This document shows positions 16,173 through 24,550 of a stretch of DNA of 64,000 nucleotides, piece after piece; position 1 is the first letter of the stretch, and each line of letters starts with the position of its first letter. The notes under the pieces were generated by a model. The model was given only the letters and a program-made list of their open reading frames with translations, did not search any database and was not told the origin of the DNA. This stretch comes from Pacificispira sp965223125 (GTDB lineage Bacteria > Pseudomonadota > Alphaproteobacteria > UBA8366 > Aestuariispiraceae), in NCBI GenBank assembly GCA_965223125.1, contig OZ244984.1, positions 248,001 through 312,000 of the forward strand, given 5' to 3'. The position numbers were made by a program, and so were the translations under genes.

Positions 16173-17564
16173 TCAATGCCCGGTGGCGAATAGTGGCAGG
16201 GTGGCATCGACCTCTGCGCTGTCGGTACAGTGTCGCTCAACATCGACTGCGGTCAATCGAACAGGTTCAGGTAATGATTCCGAGGACGCTCCCAGAACCG
16301 GTCCGCTGATCAACTGCACTCCGCCCTTGGCAAACTGCCGGACATCTTCCCATTTTCGAATATTCCCGATAAAACTGACAAACCCCATCTCACGGGCGGT
16401 TTTCAGCGTCGCCAACGACCAGTCCCAGTCCGTGCGCGTGGGCATCGGTGCCAGATTGACACCCAGCACCTTAACCCCGGACGACAGCAGACGCGCCATC
16501 GCCGCCTTGATGTTGCCCTTCTGGGTTTCGTGCTGAACCGCCACGCATGTGCCCCGAAAGAAGGGGGAGAGATATTGCGATATCTCCATGAAGCGACCCG
16601 GCGGAATCCCCTGGGGCAGACCGCAGAGATTGACGAAAATCCGCTGTCGCATTATCGGCGGCGCGAGGCGCAGGATGCTGACCACCTCCTGTCGACCGCG
16701 ATTGGACGACAGGGTTTCAAAATGCAGGTTGAAGACGACATCGACCTTGTGCCCGGCACTCATCGCCTTCTTCAGAGCTATAAGACCGGTTTCCAGCGCA
16801 TCGACATCCAGATTGCAAATGTCCGGTGGATTGGGATGGAAAGACAGCGTGTCGTAACCGAAGGCAGGCTCATCCTGATATGGAATACGGCAGGATGGCT
16901 GACAGAGGAAGGCGGATATGCTCTGGCTCGGCATCGACCAGACAGGCACGAAACGATTGTGGATCGGATTGCGCTCCACATCCGACATTTCCAGCATGAA
17001 AGACTGCTTCCGGACACGGCGCGCCTCGGCCTCGTCCAGCGATGACGCCTCCTGTGCACCTTGCGCAGTCTGTTCATTGATGTTCCGTGCCTGCTCCTCG
17101 GCAAATTCCTTCGCCAGCCGCAGCGCGTTCTCTTCCAGTTTCGTGGCAATCTCCGTTGGCGTTATCCGCTCCGACGCGCGCCATTCATTGCCGTCCGACA
17201 CGATCGGGCGCAGCGACGCCCCCTCAAACCCCATCTGTCCGAACAGCGTATCATTGACCTGCATGGCGATCTTGCCCGCGCGCACCAGTGCCGCATCCAT
17301 GTCAACGCCGGGAAATACGATGACATAGTTGCCGTCGAGGCATTTCATAAAGGAATCATTCGGGCCCGAATGGGCCTTGATCGCACTTTCGACGAAACTG
17401 CCGACCAGACCCTTCATGCGCTCCCAGCGACGCGCACCCACACGTTCCGCAATCTCATCCAGCCCCAGCGCCACGACCTGACTGACCTGTATGGGCGACG
17501 ACTTTGGCAGTTCGTTCAGCACCTTACAGAGCTGTTCCAGGGATTCGAGCTTAAGGGCGGTCAT
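16173..17564 (-). CDS. Degenerate GGDEF/EAL-like protein
   Basis: A 463-aa soluble protein. Residues about 70-120 resemble a GGDEF core with the signature lost (CLDGNYVIVFPGVDMDAALVRAGKIA). After a helical, Glu/Ala-rich linker the C-terminal half resembles an EAL barrel without EAL or its metal ligands (FVSFIGNIRKWEDVRQFAKGGVQLISG at the end, in the position of the EAL-domain GxGxxQG region). Neither synthesis nor hydrolysis of c-di-GMP is expected; a scaffold or effector role is inferred. A CtrA-like box lies 82 bp before the start. Assignment is by remote resemblance only, and an unrelated alpha/beta fold is possible. Confidence 0.6.
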   Translation of the reverse strand: MTALKLESLEQLCKVLNELPKSSPIQVSQVVALGLDEIAERVGARRWERMKGLVGSFVESAIKAHSGPNDSFMKCLDGNYVIVFPGVDMDAALVRAGKIAMQVNDTLFGQMGFEGASLRPIVSDGNEWRASERITPTEIATKLEENALRLAKEFAEEQARNINEQTAQGAQEASSLDEAEARRVRKQSFMLEMSDVERNPIHNRFVPVWSMPSQSISAFLCQPSCRIPYQDEPAFGYDTLSFHPNPPDICNLDVDALETGLIALKKAMSAGHKVDVVFNLHFETLSSNRGRQEVVSILRLAPPIMRQRIFVNLCGLPQGIPPGRFMEISQYLSPFFRGTCVAVQHETQKGNIKAAMARLLSSGVKVLGVNLAPMPTRTDWDWSLATLKTAREMGFVSFIGNIRKWEDVRQFAKGGVQLISGPVLGASSESLPEPVRLTAVDVERHCTDSAEVDATLPLFATGH

Positions 17565-17645
17565 CCTTAACCAGTTCCTTCAATTTCATTTTTATCTCCC
17601 GCACCAATAATGCGGCTATCGGATAGGTATGTACCCTGCAACCCC

Positions 17646-17660
17646 CTAACAAATGATTAA
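17646..17660 (-). promoter_or_regulatory. CtrA-like site (TTAA-N7-TTAG)
   Basis: The minus strand reads TTAATCATTTGTTAG, one mismatch from TTAA-N7-TTAA, about 82 bp upstream of the degenerate GGDEF/EAL-like gene. The rest of this 280-bp AT-rich gap (17565-17844) holds no further feature I can support. Confidence 0.45.
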
Positions 17661-17844
17661 CCACACGCAAAAAGCTTAAAATCATAGCGCATTTATTAAT
17701 ATTTTCCAATGAATTCCGATGCCACCACCACTAAATGAAATGCTAACTCAAGGTCACCCTGTCAACATCTTGATATTGAATGATTTCAACCATAGGTATC
17801 GTTTTGATATTGTAATGATACAGCCTGAAATCAGATATACCGGT

Positions 17845-18819
17845 TCAATCCCGCCGCGCCGCAACCCGCTCCGCCATCAAGCAGAGAATTTCCCACATCA
17901 TGGTGACGCCCGCCAGTGCCGTCGCGCCGGACGGATCGAAGGGCGGGGAGACCTCCACAACATCGGCTCCAATAATGTCGAGACCACGCAGCCCCCGGAT
18001 CATCCGCTGTGCCTCATGGGTTGAATATCCACCGATTTCCGGCGTGCCGGTCCCAGGCGCATAGACTGGGTCCATCCCGTCGACATCGAAGGATATATAG
18101 GCCGGGCCGCCGCCCACGACCTCCCGCGCCAGTGCCGCCACCTTGTCGGGACCAAGATCAAAATATTCCTCGATCTCCACCACGCGGATACCCTGTTCCA
18201 GGCCCCATTCCTTGTCCTTCGAATGGTATAATCCTCCCCGGATACCGATCTGGATTACCCGCTTCGGGTCCAGCAGCCCTTCCTCTATGGCGCGGCGAAA
18301 AGGTGTGCCATGGGTGTACATCGCACCACCAAAATAGCGGTCCCAGGTATCGGTATGGGCATCGAAATGCACCATGCCAAGCGGCTTTCGCTTATCAGCA
18401 ATGGCGCGCATGATCGGCAGGGAAATCAGGTGATCACCCCCGGCAGCCAGCGGGATCACCCCCTTGCCATGGATCACGCGAAAGAAATCCTCGATCCGCG
18501 CCAGGGTATCCTCCAACTGGATCGGATTGACCGGACTGTCCCCCAGATCGGCGCATTTCGCCAGTTCGAAGGGCATGATGCCGCTGACATGGTGACAGTT
18601 GCGCATCATGGTGGACATGTCGCGCATCTGGCGCGGCCCGTGCCGCGCCCCCGCCCGGTTCGTCGTCCCGCCATCCCAGGGCACGCCGACGATGCCGATA
18701 TCGACCGGATCGGCGTCTTCCGGGGCCAGATGCGGCAGGCGCATGAAGGTCGCGATCCCCGCAAAACGCGGCAGAACCATGCCGGAAAGCGGCTTGAAAT
18801 CGATTTCGCGGTCAGACAT
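17845..18819 (-). CDS. speB: Agmatinase-type ureohydrolase
   Basis: A 324-aa ureohydrolase expected to split a guanidino compound into urea and an amine, with two Mn ions. The metal-binding motifs are all present: AAGGDHLISLP, HFDAHTDTWD and ISFDVDGMDPVYAPGTGTPE. The length and N-terminal PRFAGIATFMRLP fit agmatinase, guanidinobutyrase or guanidinopropionase better than arginase. If agmatine is the substrate, the product is putrescine, linking it to the basic amino-acid decarboxylase 3 kb away. A GGGAG ribosome-binding site precedes the ATG. The GST and small gene upstream on the same strand may share its transcript (59-bp gap). Confidence 0.88.
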   Translation of the reverse strand: MSDREIDFKPLSGMVLPRFAGIATFMRLPHLAPEDADPVDIGIVGVPWDGGTTNRAGARHGPRQMRDMSTMMRNCHHVSGIMPFELAKCADLGDSPVNPIQLEDTLARIEDFFRVIHGKGVIPLAAGGDHLISLPIMRAIADKRKPLGMVHFDAHTDTWDRYFGGAMYTHGTPFRRAIEEGLLDPKRVIQIGIRGGLYHSKDKEWGLEQGIRVVEIEEYFDLGPDKVAALAREVVGGGPAYISFDVDGMDPVYAPGTGTPEIGGYSTHEAQRMIRGLRGLDIIGADVVEVSPPFDPSGATALAGVTMMWEILCLMAERVAARRD

Positions 18820-18878
18820 GGAACACTCCCTTGCTTTTTACTGGCTTTTGGCTGGGTATGGGCGAAGGGTCGCTGCGC

Positions 18879-19502
18879 CTATGGCACCGCCATGCCTTTC
18901 TTCACTGCATCGCGCGCGCCGATGGTCTCGAACCAGCGCGACACGTTTTTCAGCGACGCCAAATCGATCTGGTGCCATTCCCAGCGCGCGACCCAGGGGA
19001 AGGTTGCAATATCGGCGACTGAATACCAGTCACCGGCCATAAATTCGGATTCCCCCAATCGCTTGTCCAGCACGCCGTAAATCCGGTGCGCCTCGGTGCG
19101 ATAACGCTTTTCCGCATAGTCGGAGACGCCGGGATTGAAATGCAGGAAATGGTTGGCCTGACCGAACATCGGCCCCAGACCGCCCATCTGGAACATCAGC
19201 CATTGCTGGGTGATCGCGCGCTTGCGCGGGTCGGCTGGCCAGAGCGAACTGCCTGTCTTGTCGCCCAGATAGGTCAGGATGGCACCGCTCTCAAACAGCG
19301 CGAGCGGCTCCCCGCCCGGCCCGTCGGGATCGACAATGGCCGGTATCTTGTTGTTCGGACTGATCTTCAGGAAATCCGGCGCGAACTGCTCATCCTTGCC
19401 GATATCAACCGTGTGGACGGTGTAGGGAAGCCCCACTTCCTCCAACATGATCGACACCTTGCGCCCGTTCGGCGTGCCCCAGGTGTAGAGATCGATGGTC
19501 AT
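18879..19502 (-). CDS. Glutathione S-transferase, YfcG/YghU-like
   Basis: A 207-aa cytosolic GST. The N-terminal thioredoxin-fold domain starts MTIDLYTWGTPNGRKVSIML, where TPNGRK is typical of the Nu-class (YfcG/YghU) disulfide-bond oxidoreductase type. SPNNKIPAIVDPDGP supplies the cis-Pro, and ESGAILTYL binds the gamma-glutamyl group. The C-terminal helical domain contains SVADIATFPWVARW. Nu-class members favour glutathione disulfide and organic peroxides. A strong AGGGAG ribosome-binding site is present. It starts 16 bp after the small gene upstream, so the pair is probably cotranscribed. Confidence 0.88.
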   Translation of the reverse strand: MTIDLYTWGTPNGRKVSIMLEEVGLPYTVHTVDIGKDEQFAPDFLKISPNNKIPAIVDPDGPGGEPLALFESGAILTYLGDKTGSSLWPADPRKRAITQQWLMFQMGGLGPMFGQANHFLHFNPGVSDYAEKRYRTEAHRIYGVLDKRLGESEFMAGDWYSVADIATFPWVARWEWHQIDLASLKNVSRWFETIGARDAVKKGMAVP

Positions 19503-19518
19503 CTTGTCGCTCTCCCTT

Positions 19519-19860
19519 TCAATGGTCGGAGTGGCTTAGGAACTGATCCCCCAGTCCGGTATCGTAGGCAACCCCTTCCGCCGTCAGAACGATGGCATGA
19601 GGATCGGGGCTTTTCACCAGACCCTTGCGGGCGAGCGCCACCCAGACCGCCGGATTGGCAAAGCCGCTGGCATCGCGGGCATGCACGGTGAAGGCACCGA
19701 CATGGACATGGTCGCCATGGGCATGGGGGACGCGATGTAGCGTTACCTCCCCGGTCGCCGGATCGGTTGAGGCGGACTGCGGATCCCGCGCGATCACCTG
19801 CGCCAGAACCAGTGTTCGCGCCTGCAATTTGTTGAGTTTGAGGGGGTTGGGTCGATTCAT
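19519..19860 (-). CDS. Conserved hypothetical protein
   Basis: A 113-aa soluble protein beginning MNRPNPLKLNKLQARTL. A His-rich middle (HAHGDHVHVG) is followed by a C-terminal winged-helix-like stretch (NPAVWVALARKGLV) and VYDTGL-type residues. The composition and the coding frame make it a credible gene, and I have the impression of small alphaproteobacterial proteins of this kind, but no function is known to me. The clustered His residues could bind a metal. It is upstream of the GST gene on the same strand, 16 bp apart. Confidence 0.65.
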   Translation of the reverse strand: MNRPNPLKLNKLQARTLVLAQVIARDPQSASTDPATGEVTLHRVPHAHGDHVHVGAFTVHARDASGFANPAVWVALARKGLVKSPDPHAIVLTAEGVAYDTGLGDQFLSHSDH

Positions 19861-19947
19861 AGACTAGATCCTTTCCGAATTCCGCCGCGCAGTAGAGCCG
19901 ATCCACTCCCTCCTATGCAACCGCTGTCTCATGAATTCCGCAACGGG

Positions 19948-19966
19948 CTTTCATGAATCTGACACC
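19948..19966 (+). promoter_or_regulatory. Pho box upstream of phnC
   Basis: CTTTCATGAATCTGACACC matches the PhoB consensus (CTGTCATAAATCTGTCACA) at about 15 of 19 positions, as two 11-bp direct repeats. A second partial copy, TGTCTCATGAAT, starts near 19925. The box is about 165 bp before the phnC start. The remainder of the 270-bp gap contains no other identifiable feature. Confidence 0.65.
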
Positions 19967-20129
19967 AAACCGGCACGCAAGTGCAACGCAGTCTCTGTAA
20001 AGAGAACGCCGTGCCTCAAGGGTGCTGCGGAGAGGGGCATGGACATTGGCCATGTCGCCTTCTTCGCGTCAATTCAGGTCGATCGTACCAGATCGCCCCA
20101 TCAGAGCAGCGAATGGTACAGGGGAAGAC

Positions 20130-20978
20130 ATGCTGGAAATTCAGTCTCTTACCAAAAAGTTTGGCGAACTGAGCGCCGTTGATGCCGTGAATATGACGAT
20201 CCCTGAAGGCGCGATGGTCGGAATCATCGGTCGTTCCGGGGCGGGCAAATCGACCATGTTGCGCCTGATCAACCGTCTCGCCGTCCCGACCTCCGGCAGG
20301 ATCCGGTTTCGGGACCGCGACGTGAGCAATCTGAAAGGCAAGGCGCTGCGCGACTGGCAGGCTGATTGCGCGATGATCTTCCAGCAGTTCAATCTGGTGC
20401 CGCGACTGGATGTGCTGACCAATGTCATGCTGGGTCGGCTGAACCATATCGGGACGCTGCGCAGCATCTTTCGTCTGTTCACCGACAAGGAACGCCTGGA
20501 AGGTTTGCTGGCGCTGGAGCGGCTGGGCATCGAACAGACTGCATTGCAGCAGGCAGGCACCCTGTCCGGCGGACAGCAGCAGCGGGTCGCCATCGCCCGC
20601 GCTCTGGTGCAGAAGCCGAAACTGATCCTGGCCGACGAGCCCATCGCCTCCCTGGACCCGATGAATGCCAAGCTGGTCATGGATGCGCTGAAGCGGATCA
20701 ATGAGGAAGACGGCATCACCGTCGTCTGCAATCTGCACACCCTCGACACCGCACGAACCTATTGCGAGCGGATCATCGGCATGGCTCACGGGAAGATCGT
20801 GTTCACGGGCGGGCCGGACGACCTGACCACCGCCCAGGCGCGCGACATCTATGGTGCCGGTGAGGAATTCAACGAAGCCGCCACCTCCACGTCGATCTCC
20901 CAGGACCGCAAGATTACCGCAACACCCGATGCCGAAGAAGACGAGCCGGTCGCATCGGGCAAAGTCGTCAACCTCTGA
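20130..20978 (+). CDS. phnC: Phosphonate/phosphate ABC transporter ATP-binding protein
   Basis: A 282-aa ABC ATPase of the PhnC family that powers uptake through PhnE. Walker A is GRSGAGKST (34-42), the Q-loop is IFQQFNLVPRLDVLTNV, the signature is LSGGQQQR, Walker B is LILADEP, and the switch His is in NLHTLD. A C-terminal tail of about 30 residues is acidic and not needed for the fold. The start is the ATG after AGGGGAAGAC; the upstream extension of the frame covers the leader and lacks family sequence. It is first in phnCDEE and sits behind a Pho box. No C-P lyase genes are present, so phosphate or phosphite are possible substrates too. Confidence 0.93.
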   Translation: MLEIQSLTKKFGELSAVDAVNMTIPEGAMVGIIGRSGAGKSTMLRLINRLAVPTSGRIRFRDRDVSNLKGKALRDWQADCAMIFQQFNLVPRLDVLTNVMLGRLNHIGTLRSIFRLFTDKERLEGLLALERLGIEQTALQQAGTLSGGQQQRVAIARALVQKPKLILADEPIASLDPMNAKLVMDALKRINEEDGITVVCNLHTLDTARTYCERIIGMAHGKIVFTGGPDDLTTAQARDIYGAGEEFNEAATSTSISQDRKITATPDAEEDEPVASGKVVNL

Positions 20979-21069
20979 GGGCAGAGGAGACGGGCTCATC
21001 TGAAACCGGGGCGACCGGACATCCATCACCCCGTCCGTCAACCACACCACATTATGAAAGAGGGAAACC

Positions 21070-21984
21070 ATGCAGATTAAATCCATCGCGGCTGCCGTAG
21101 CCACCGCCGCCATCATGAGCTTTGCCGGCGCTGCCACGGCTCAGGACATAACCGAATTCCGCATTGGAATCCTGGGCGGCGAAAATGCCAATGACCGCCT
21201 GAAATCCCACGAATGCCTGAAGGAAAAGACTGAGGCGCTGCTGGGTGTCGAAACCAAGATCTTCGCTCCCGCCGACTATAACGGCGTCATCGAAGGCCTG
21301 ATCGGCGGCAATCTCGACATGGCCTGGCTGGGTGCATCCGGCTATGCCGCCGTCTATCTGGCGGATCCGGAAGCCGTCGAGCCGGTCCTGGTCAAGATCA
21401 ACACCGATGGTTCCTACGGCTATTACTCCGTCGGTTTCGCACGGGTCGAATCCGGCATCAAGTCACTGGACGACATGAAGGGCAAGGTCTTCGCCTTCGG
21501 TGACCCGAACTCCACCTCCGGCTATCTGATCCCGTCGGTCGAAATTCCGGAAACCGGCTATTCGATGAAACCGGGCGAATACTTCGCCGACGTGAAATTT
21601 GTCGGTGGCCATGAGCAGACCATCGTCGCCGTCGCCAATGGTGATGTCGATGCGGGTGTCACCTGGGCCGACGGTCTGGGCAACTGGGAAGAAGGCTACA
21701 ATTCCGGCGCATTGCGCAAAGCGACCGATGCCGGTCTGGTCGACATGACCGAGATTCAGGAAATCTGGCGTTCGAAAGTCATCCCCGAAGGCCCGATCGT
21801 GCTGCGCAAGGCACTGCCGGAGCGCGTGAAACTGCAGATGACCGGCCTGATGGCCAGTCTGGAATCGATGGACGCGGATTGCGCCTATAACGTCATGGCC
21901 GGTGAAATCAAAGGCATCGCCCCGATCGGTCACGACGCCTATATCAGCGTGATCGAAGCCCGCAAGGCGAGCATGAAGAACTAA
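21070..21984 (+). CDS. phnD: Phosphonate/phosphate-binding periplasmic protein
   Basis: A 304-aa substrate-binding protein. A Sec signal peptide (about residues 1-24) ends with the AATA-QD type cleavage site. The mature protein has PhnD-family features: the ILGGENANDRL start, the sites AWLGASGYAAV and FGDPNSTSGYLIPS (phosphonate/phosphate pocket), and VTWADGLGNW. It delivers ligand to the PhnE permeases in the inner membrane. An AGAGGG ribosome-binding site lies just before the ATG. An intercistronic stem-loop after its stop may keep this protein more abundant than the permeases. Confidence 0.94.
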   Translation: MQIKSIAAAVATAAIMSFAGAATAQDITEFRIGILGGENANDRLKSHECLKEKTEALLGVETKIFAPADYNGVIEGLIGGNLDMAWLGASGYAAVYLADPEAVEPVLVKINTDGSYGYYSVGFARVESGIKSLDDMKGKVFAFGDPNSTSGYLIPSVEIPETGYSMKPGEYFADVKFVGGHEQTIVAVANGDVDAGVTWADGLGNWEEGYNSGALRKATDAGLVDMTEIQEIWRSKVIPEGPIVLRKALPERVKLQMTGLMASLESMDADCAYNVMAGEIKGIAPIGHDAYISVIEARKASMKN

Positions 21985-22000
21985 TTGACTGATCCGTACC

Positions 22001-22039
22001 GCGCGGCACCGGTTGCTTTGAACAGCACCGGTGCCGCGC
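22001..22039 (+). other. Intercistronic stem-loop between phnD and phnE
   Basis: GCGCGGCACCGGT (22001-22013) and ACCGGTGCCGCGC (22027-22039) form a perfect 13-bp stem with a 13-nt loop. It starts 17 bp after the phnD stop and has no U-tract, so it looks like an mRNA-stabilising or partial attenuating hairpin, not a terminator. Confidence 0.75.
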
Positions 22040-22068
22040 CCCGTTTACCCCTGCGGAGTTTCGATGCC

Positions 22069-22923
22069 ATGAGTACGCCCCTGACCATCGGCCAGTTGCA
22101 AACCCATTTCAACGGCATGGAACAGAGACGACGGCTCTATACAGCGCTGTTCCTCGGTGCGTCGCTGATCGTATTCTTCGGGGGCTTTTCGATTGCCGAA
22201 GACCTGAATTCCGGCGGCTTCTGGCAGGGCCTCGCCAAATTCTTCGATTTTCCCGCCCAGATCATGCGCGACACCTTCGCCGCAGACGACTGGATCGCCA
22301 GCGTGATCGCCTATTCACCGGCGATGCTGGAGACGATCAACATGGCGGCTGTCGGTACGCTGTTCGGTGCGGTGATGGCGATGATCCTCGCCTTCTGCGC
22401 CTCCCGCGATCTGGGAATCATATCCGGCCTCGTTCCAGTCGCCCGCCGACTGATGGATATCACCCGCGCCTTCCCGGAACTGATCCTGGCGCTGTTCCTG
22501 ATCTATCTGCTGGGCGCGACACCAATTCCGGCAATCATCGCCGTCATGCTGCATACGGCGGGCGCGCTCGGCAAGCTGTTCTCCGAAGTGAACGAGAATA
22601 TAGACAGGAAGCCACTGGAAGGCTTGCAGGCTACCGGTGCCACTTGGCTTCAGCGCATGCGCTTTGGCGTACTGCCGCAGGTTCTCCCCAACTATTGCAG
22701 CTACGCGCTACTGCGTTTCGAAATCAATATCCGCGCCTCCGCCATCCTGGGCTTCGTCGGCGCGGGCGGTATCGGACAGGAATTCCGCACCGCCATCAGC
22801 TGGGGCGCGGGCGACAAGATCTCCGCCCTGTTCATGCTGCTGTTCCTCACCATCATCGTCATCGACCAGATTTCGGGCCGCATCCGCCGGAACCTTGTCG
22901 GCGGCACGTATCAGATGGCCTGA
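22069..22923 (+). CDS. phnE: Phosphonate/phosphate ABC transporter permease
   Basis: A 284-aa inner-membrane permease with about five or six membrane helices. The ABC-coupling EAA-type loop is EGLQATGATWLQRMRFGVLPQVLP, with GFVGAGGIG following, as in PhnE proteins. The start is ATG 22069 (GGAG upstream); the open frame begins at a TTG directly after phnD but that stretch covers the stem-loop and lacks family sequence. It should pair with the second, longer PhnE as a heterodimer on the PhnC ATPase. Confidence 0.92.
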   Translation: MSTPLTIGQLQTHFNGMEQRRRLYTALFLGASLIVFFGGFSIAEDLNSGGFWQGLAKFFDFPAQIMRDTFAADDWIASVIAYSPAMLETINMAAVGTLFGAVMAMILAFCASRDLGIISGLVPVARRLMDITRAFPELILALFLIYLLGATPIPAIIAVMLHTAGALGKLFSEVNENIDRKPLEGLQATGATWLQRMRFGVLPQVLPNYCSYALLRFEINIRASAILGFVGAGGIGQEFRTAISWGAGDKISALFMLLFLTIIVIDQISGRIRRNLVGGTYQMA

Positions 22924-22960
22924 CCGGTCACACGATCCACCACCAGAGGCCCTATCCACC

Positions 22961-24406
22961 ATGACGACGACGACACTCGACAGTCAGGCCACCCGCCTTC
23001 GCCGGACCCATGGAGCGGTGATCCGGAAATCCCGCTTTGCCGCCTTCTGGCCACTTGCCTCGCTGGGTGTCGTGCTGGTTTACATCATCTATGCCTGGCT
23101 CGCCTTCGATGTTGCGGGCGTCTTTGGCGCGGCTGACTGGAACCGGGGGGTGCTGCTGTCGCGCGACAGTTTCCACCACAAATACCAGGTCAGCTATTCC
23201 GCCCGACAGGATGAAGTCTCCGTCACAGTGGAGGGTGATCGCAATACCGAACAGAACCCTCTGCCCTCCTGGGTCACGACGGACGGCACGAGCCACCGCG
23301 TTTCGCTCGGCGGACGCCATATCGTGGAATTCTCTACCGGGCGACTGGACTACACTGCACCGGACGGTGCGATCTATGCCGTGCACGTGACCGGGGACGG
23401 GATCATCGTCAACGGCTACCGCTCCTTCCTGGATGACGACAACCGCTATCGTTTCGTACCGGAAGATCAGCCCGACATTGCGGGCGCGCTGGATATCACA
23501 GATATGGTCGGGCGCGGACTCCTGCCGGACGGGGCCTCCTTTGCCACGGCGAAGTTCGAATACGCACCGGATTTCTACAAATCGATGCGCGTCACCCGTG
23601 CGCAAATCCTGGTGCAGCGCTATTTCTTCGGCTGGGAATACTTCTGGTTCGGCCCGAATTCCCCTTTGCAGGGGATGAGTGGCGGCGCGCTCTGGGATCT
23701 CGCCTGGTCCGATGAACGGATCGACCCGGCACTGTCGAATGCTGAATTCATCTTCCTGGAATTCTGGCGCAATCCGGACTGGCAGCATAACGAGATGTTC
23801 ATCGCGTTGCTGGAAACGCTGCTGATGGCGCTGCTCGGTACCTTCGTAGCCGCCGGAGTCGGTCTGCCGCTCGGCTTCCTGGCGGCGGCCAATTTCAACC
23901 CGGTCTTCGTCAGCCGAATGGCGCTGCGTCGCCTGTTCGATTTCCTGCGCGGGATCGACCAGATCATCTGGTCGCTGATCTTCATCCGTGCCTTCGGCCT
24001 CGGTCCCCTCACCGGGTCACTCGCCATCGCCTTCACCGATACCGGCACCCTGGGCAAGCTGTTCTCGGAGGCAATCGAGAATATCGACACCAAACAGGTG
24101 GAAGGTGTGCGCGCGACCGGGGCCGGGGCGATCCAGCGCTATCGCTTCGGCGTGATCCCGCAGATCCTGCCGATCTTCGTCTCCCAGACACTGTACTATC
24201 TGGAATCCAACATCCGCTCCGCCACCGTCATCGGCGCATTGGGTGCGGGCGGCATCGGCCTGAAGCTCGTCCAGTCGATGCAGACCCAGCAGGACTGGGA
24301 AAATGTGATGTATCTCATCACCCTGACCCTGATCGTCGTCATCACCATGGACATCGCCTCCGGCTGGCTGCGACGCAAACTGATCGGTGCGGATGCGAGA
24401 GGGTGA
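22961..24406 (+). CDS. phnE: PhnE-type permease with large N-terminal extracytoplasmic domain
   Basis: A 481-aa permease whose C-terminal 220 residues carry the PhnE membrane domain, including the coupling loop EGVRATGAGAIQRYRFGVIPQILP and GALGAGGIG. Residues about 25-47 form a first membrane helix. About 50-240 is a soluble, beta-rich region that would sit in the periplasm; ordinary PhnE proteins (about 260-290 aa) lack it. Long second permeases of this kind are known in some alphaproteobacterial phn operons. The ATG follows AGAGG. The extra domain may dock PhnD, which is inference. Confidence 0.88.
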   Translation: MTTTTLDSQATRLRRTHGAVIRKSRFAAFWPLASLGVVLVYIIYAWLAFDVAGVFGAADWNRGVLLSRDSFHHKYQVSYSARQDEVSVTVEGDRNTEQNPLPSWVTTDGTSHRVSLGGRHIVEFSTGRLDYTAPDGAIYAVHVTGDGIIVNGYRSFLDDDNRYRFVPEDQPDIAGALDITDMVGRGLLPDGASFATAKFEYAPDFYKSMRVTRAQILVQRYFFGWEYFWFGPNSPLQGMSGGALWDLAWSDERIDPALSNAEFIFLEFWRNPDWQHNEMFIALLETLLMALLGTFVAAGVGLPLGFLAAANFNPVFVSRMALRRLFDFLRGIDQIIWSLIFIRAFGLGPLTGSLAIAFTDTGTLGKLFSEAIENIDTKQVEGVRATGAGAIQRYRFGVIPQILPIFVSQTLYYLESNIRSATVIGALGAGGIGLKLVQSMQTQQDWENVMYLITLTLIVVITMDIASGWLRRKLIGADARG

Positions 24407-24431
24407 CCACATCGATTTGATCCGTCCGGAC

Positions 24432-24450
24432 AAATCAGGCAAACTGATTT
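24432..24450 (+). terminator. Possible weak terminator after the phn operon
   Basis: AAATCAG and CTGATTT form a perfect 7-bp stem around a 5-nt loop, 26 bp after the last phn stop. The stem is AT-rich and the tail after ATTT is not U-rich, so strength is doubtful. Confidence 0.35.
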
Positions 24451-24550
24451 CGGTGTCGGCCATTCACCCGAACCATGGACCAGATGCGGGGCATAGGCTT
24501 CGTTATGCGGCACCCGGTCCGAATTGACAGACCCGAAAGGTCGAAATCCC

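Noticed and set aside
22637..22960. Upstream extension of the second phnE frame
   Set aside because: It lies in another frame inside the first phnE gene; the ATG at 22961 has a ribosome-binding site.
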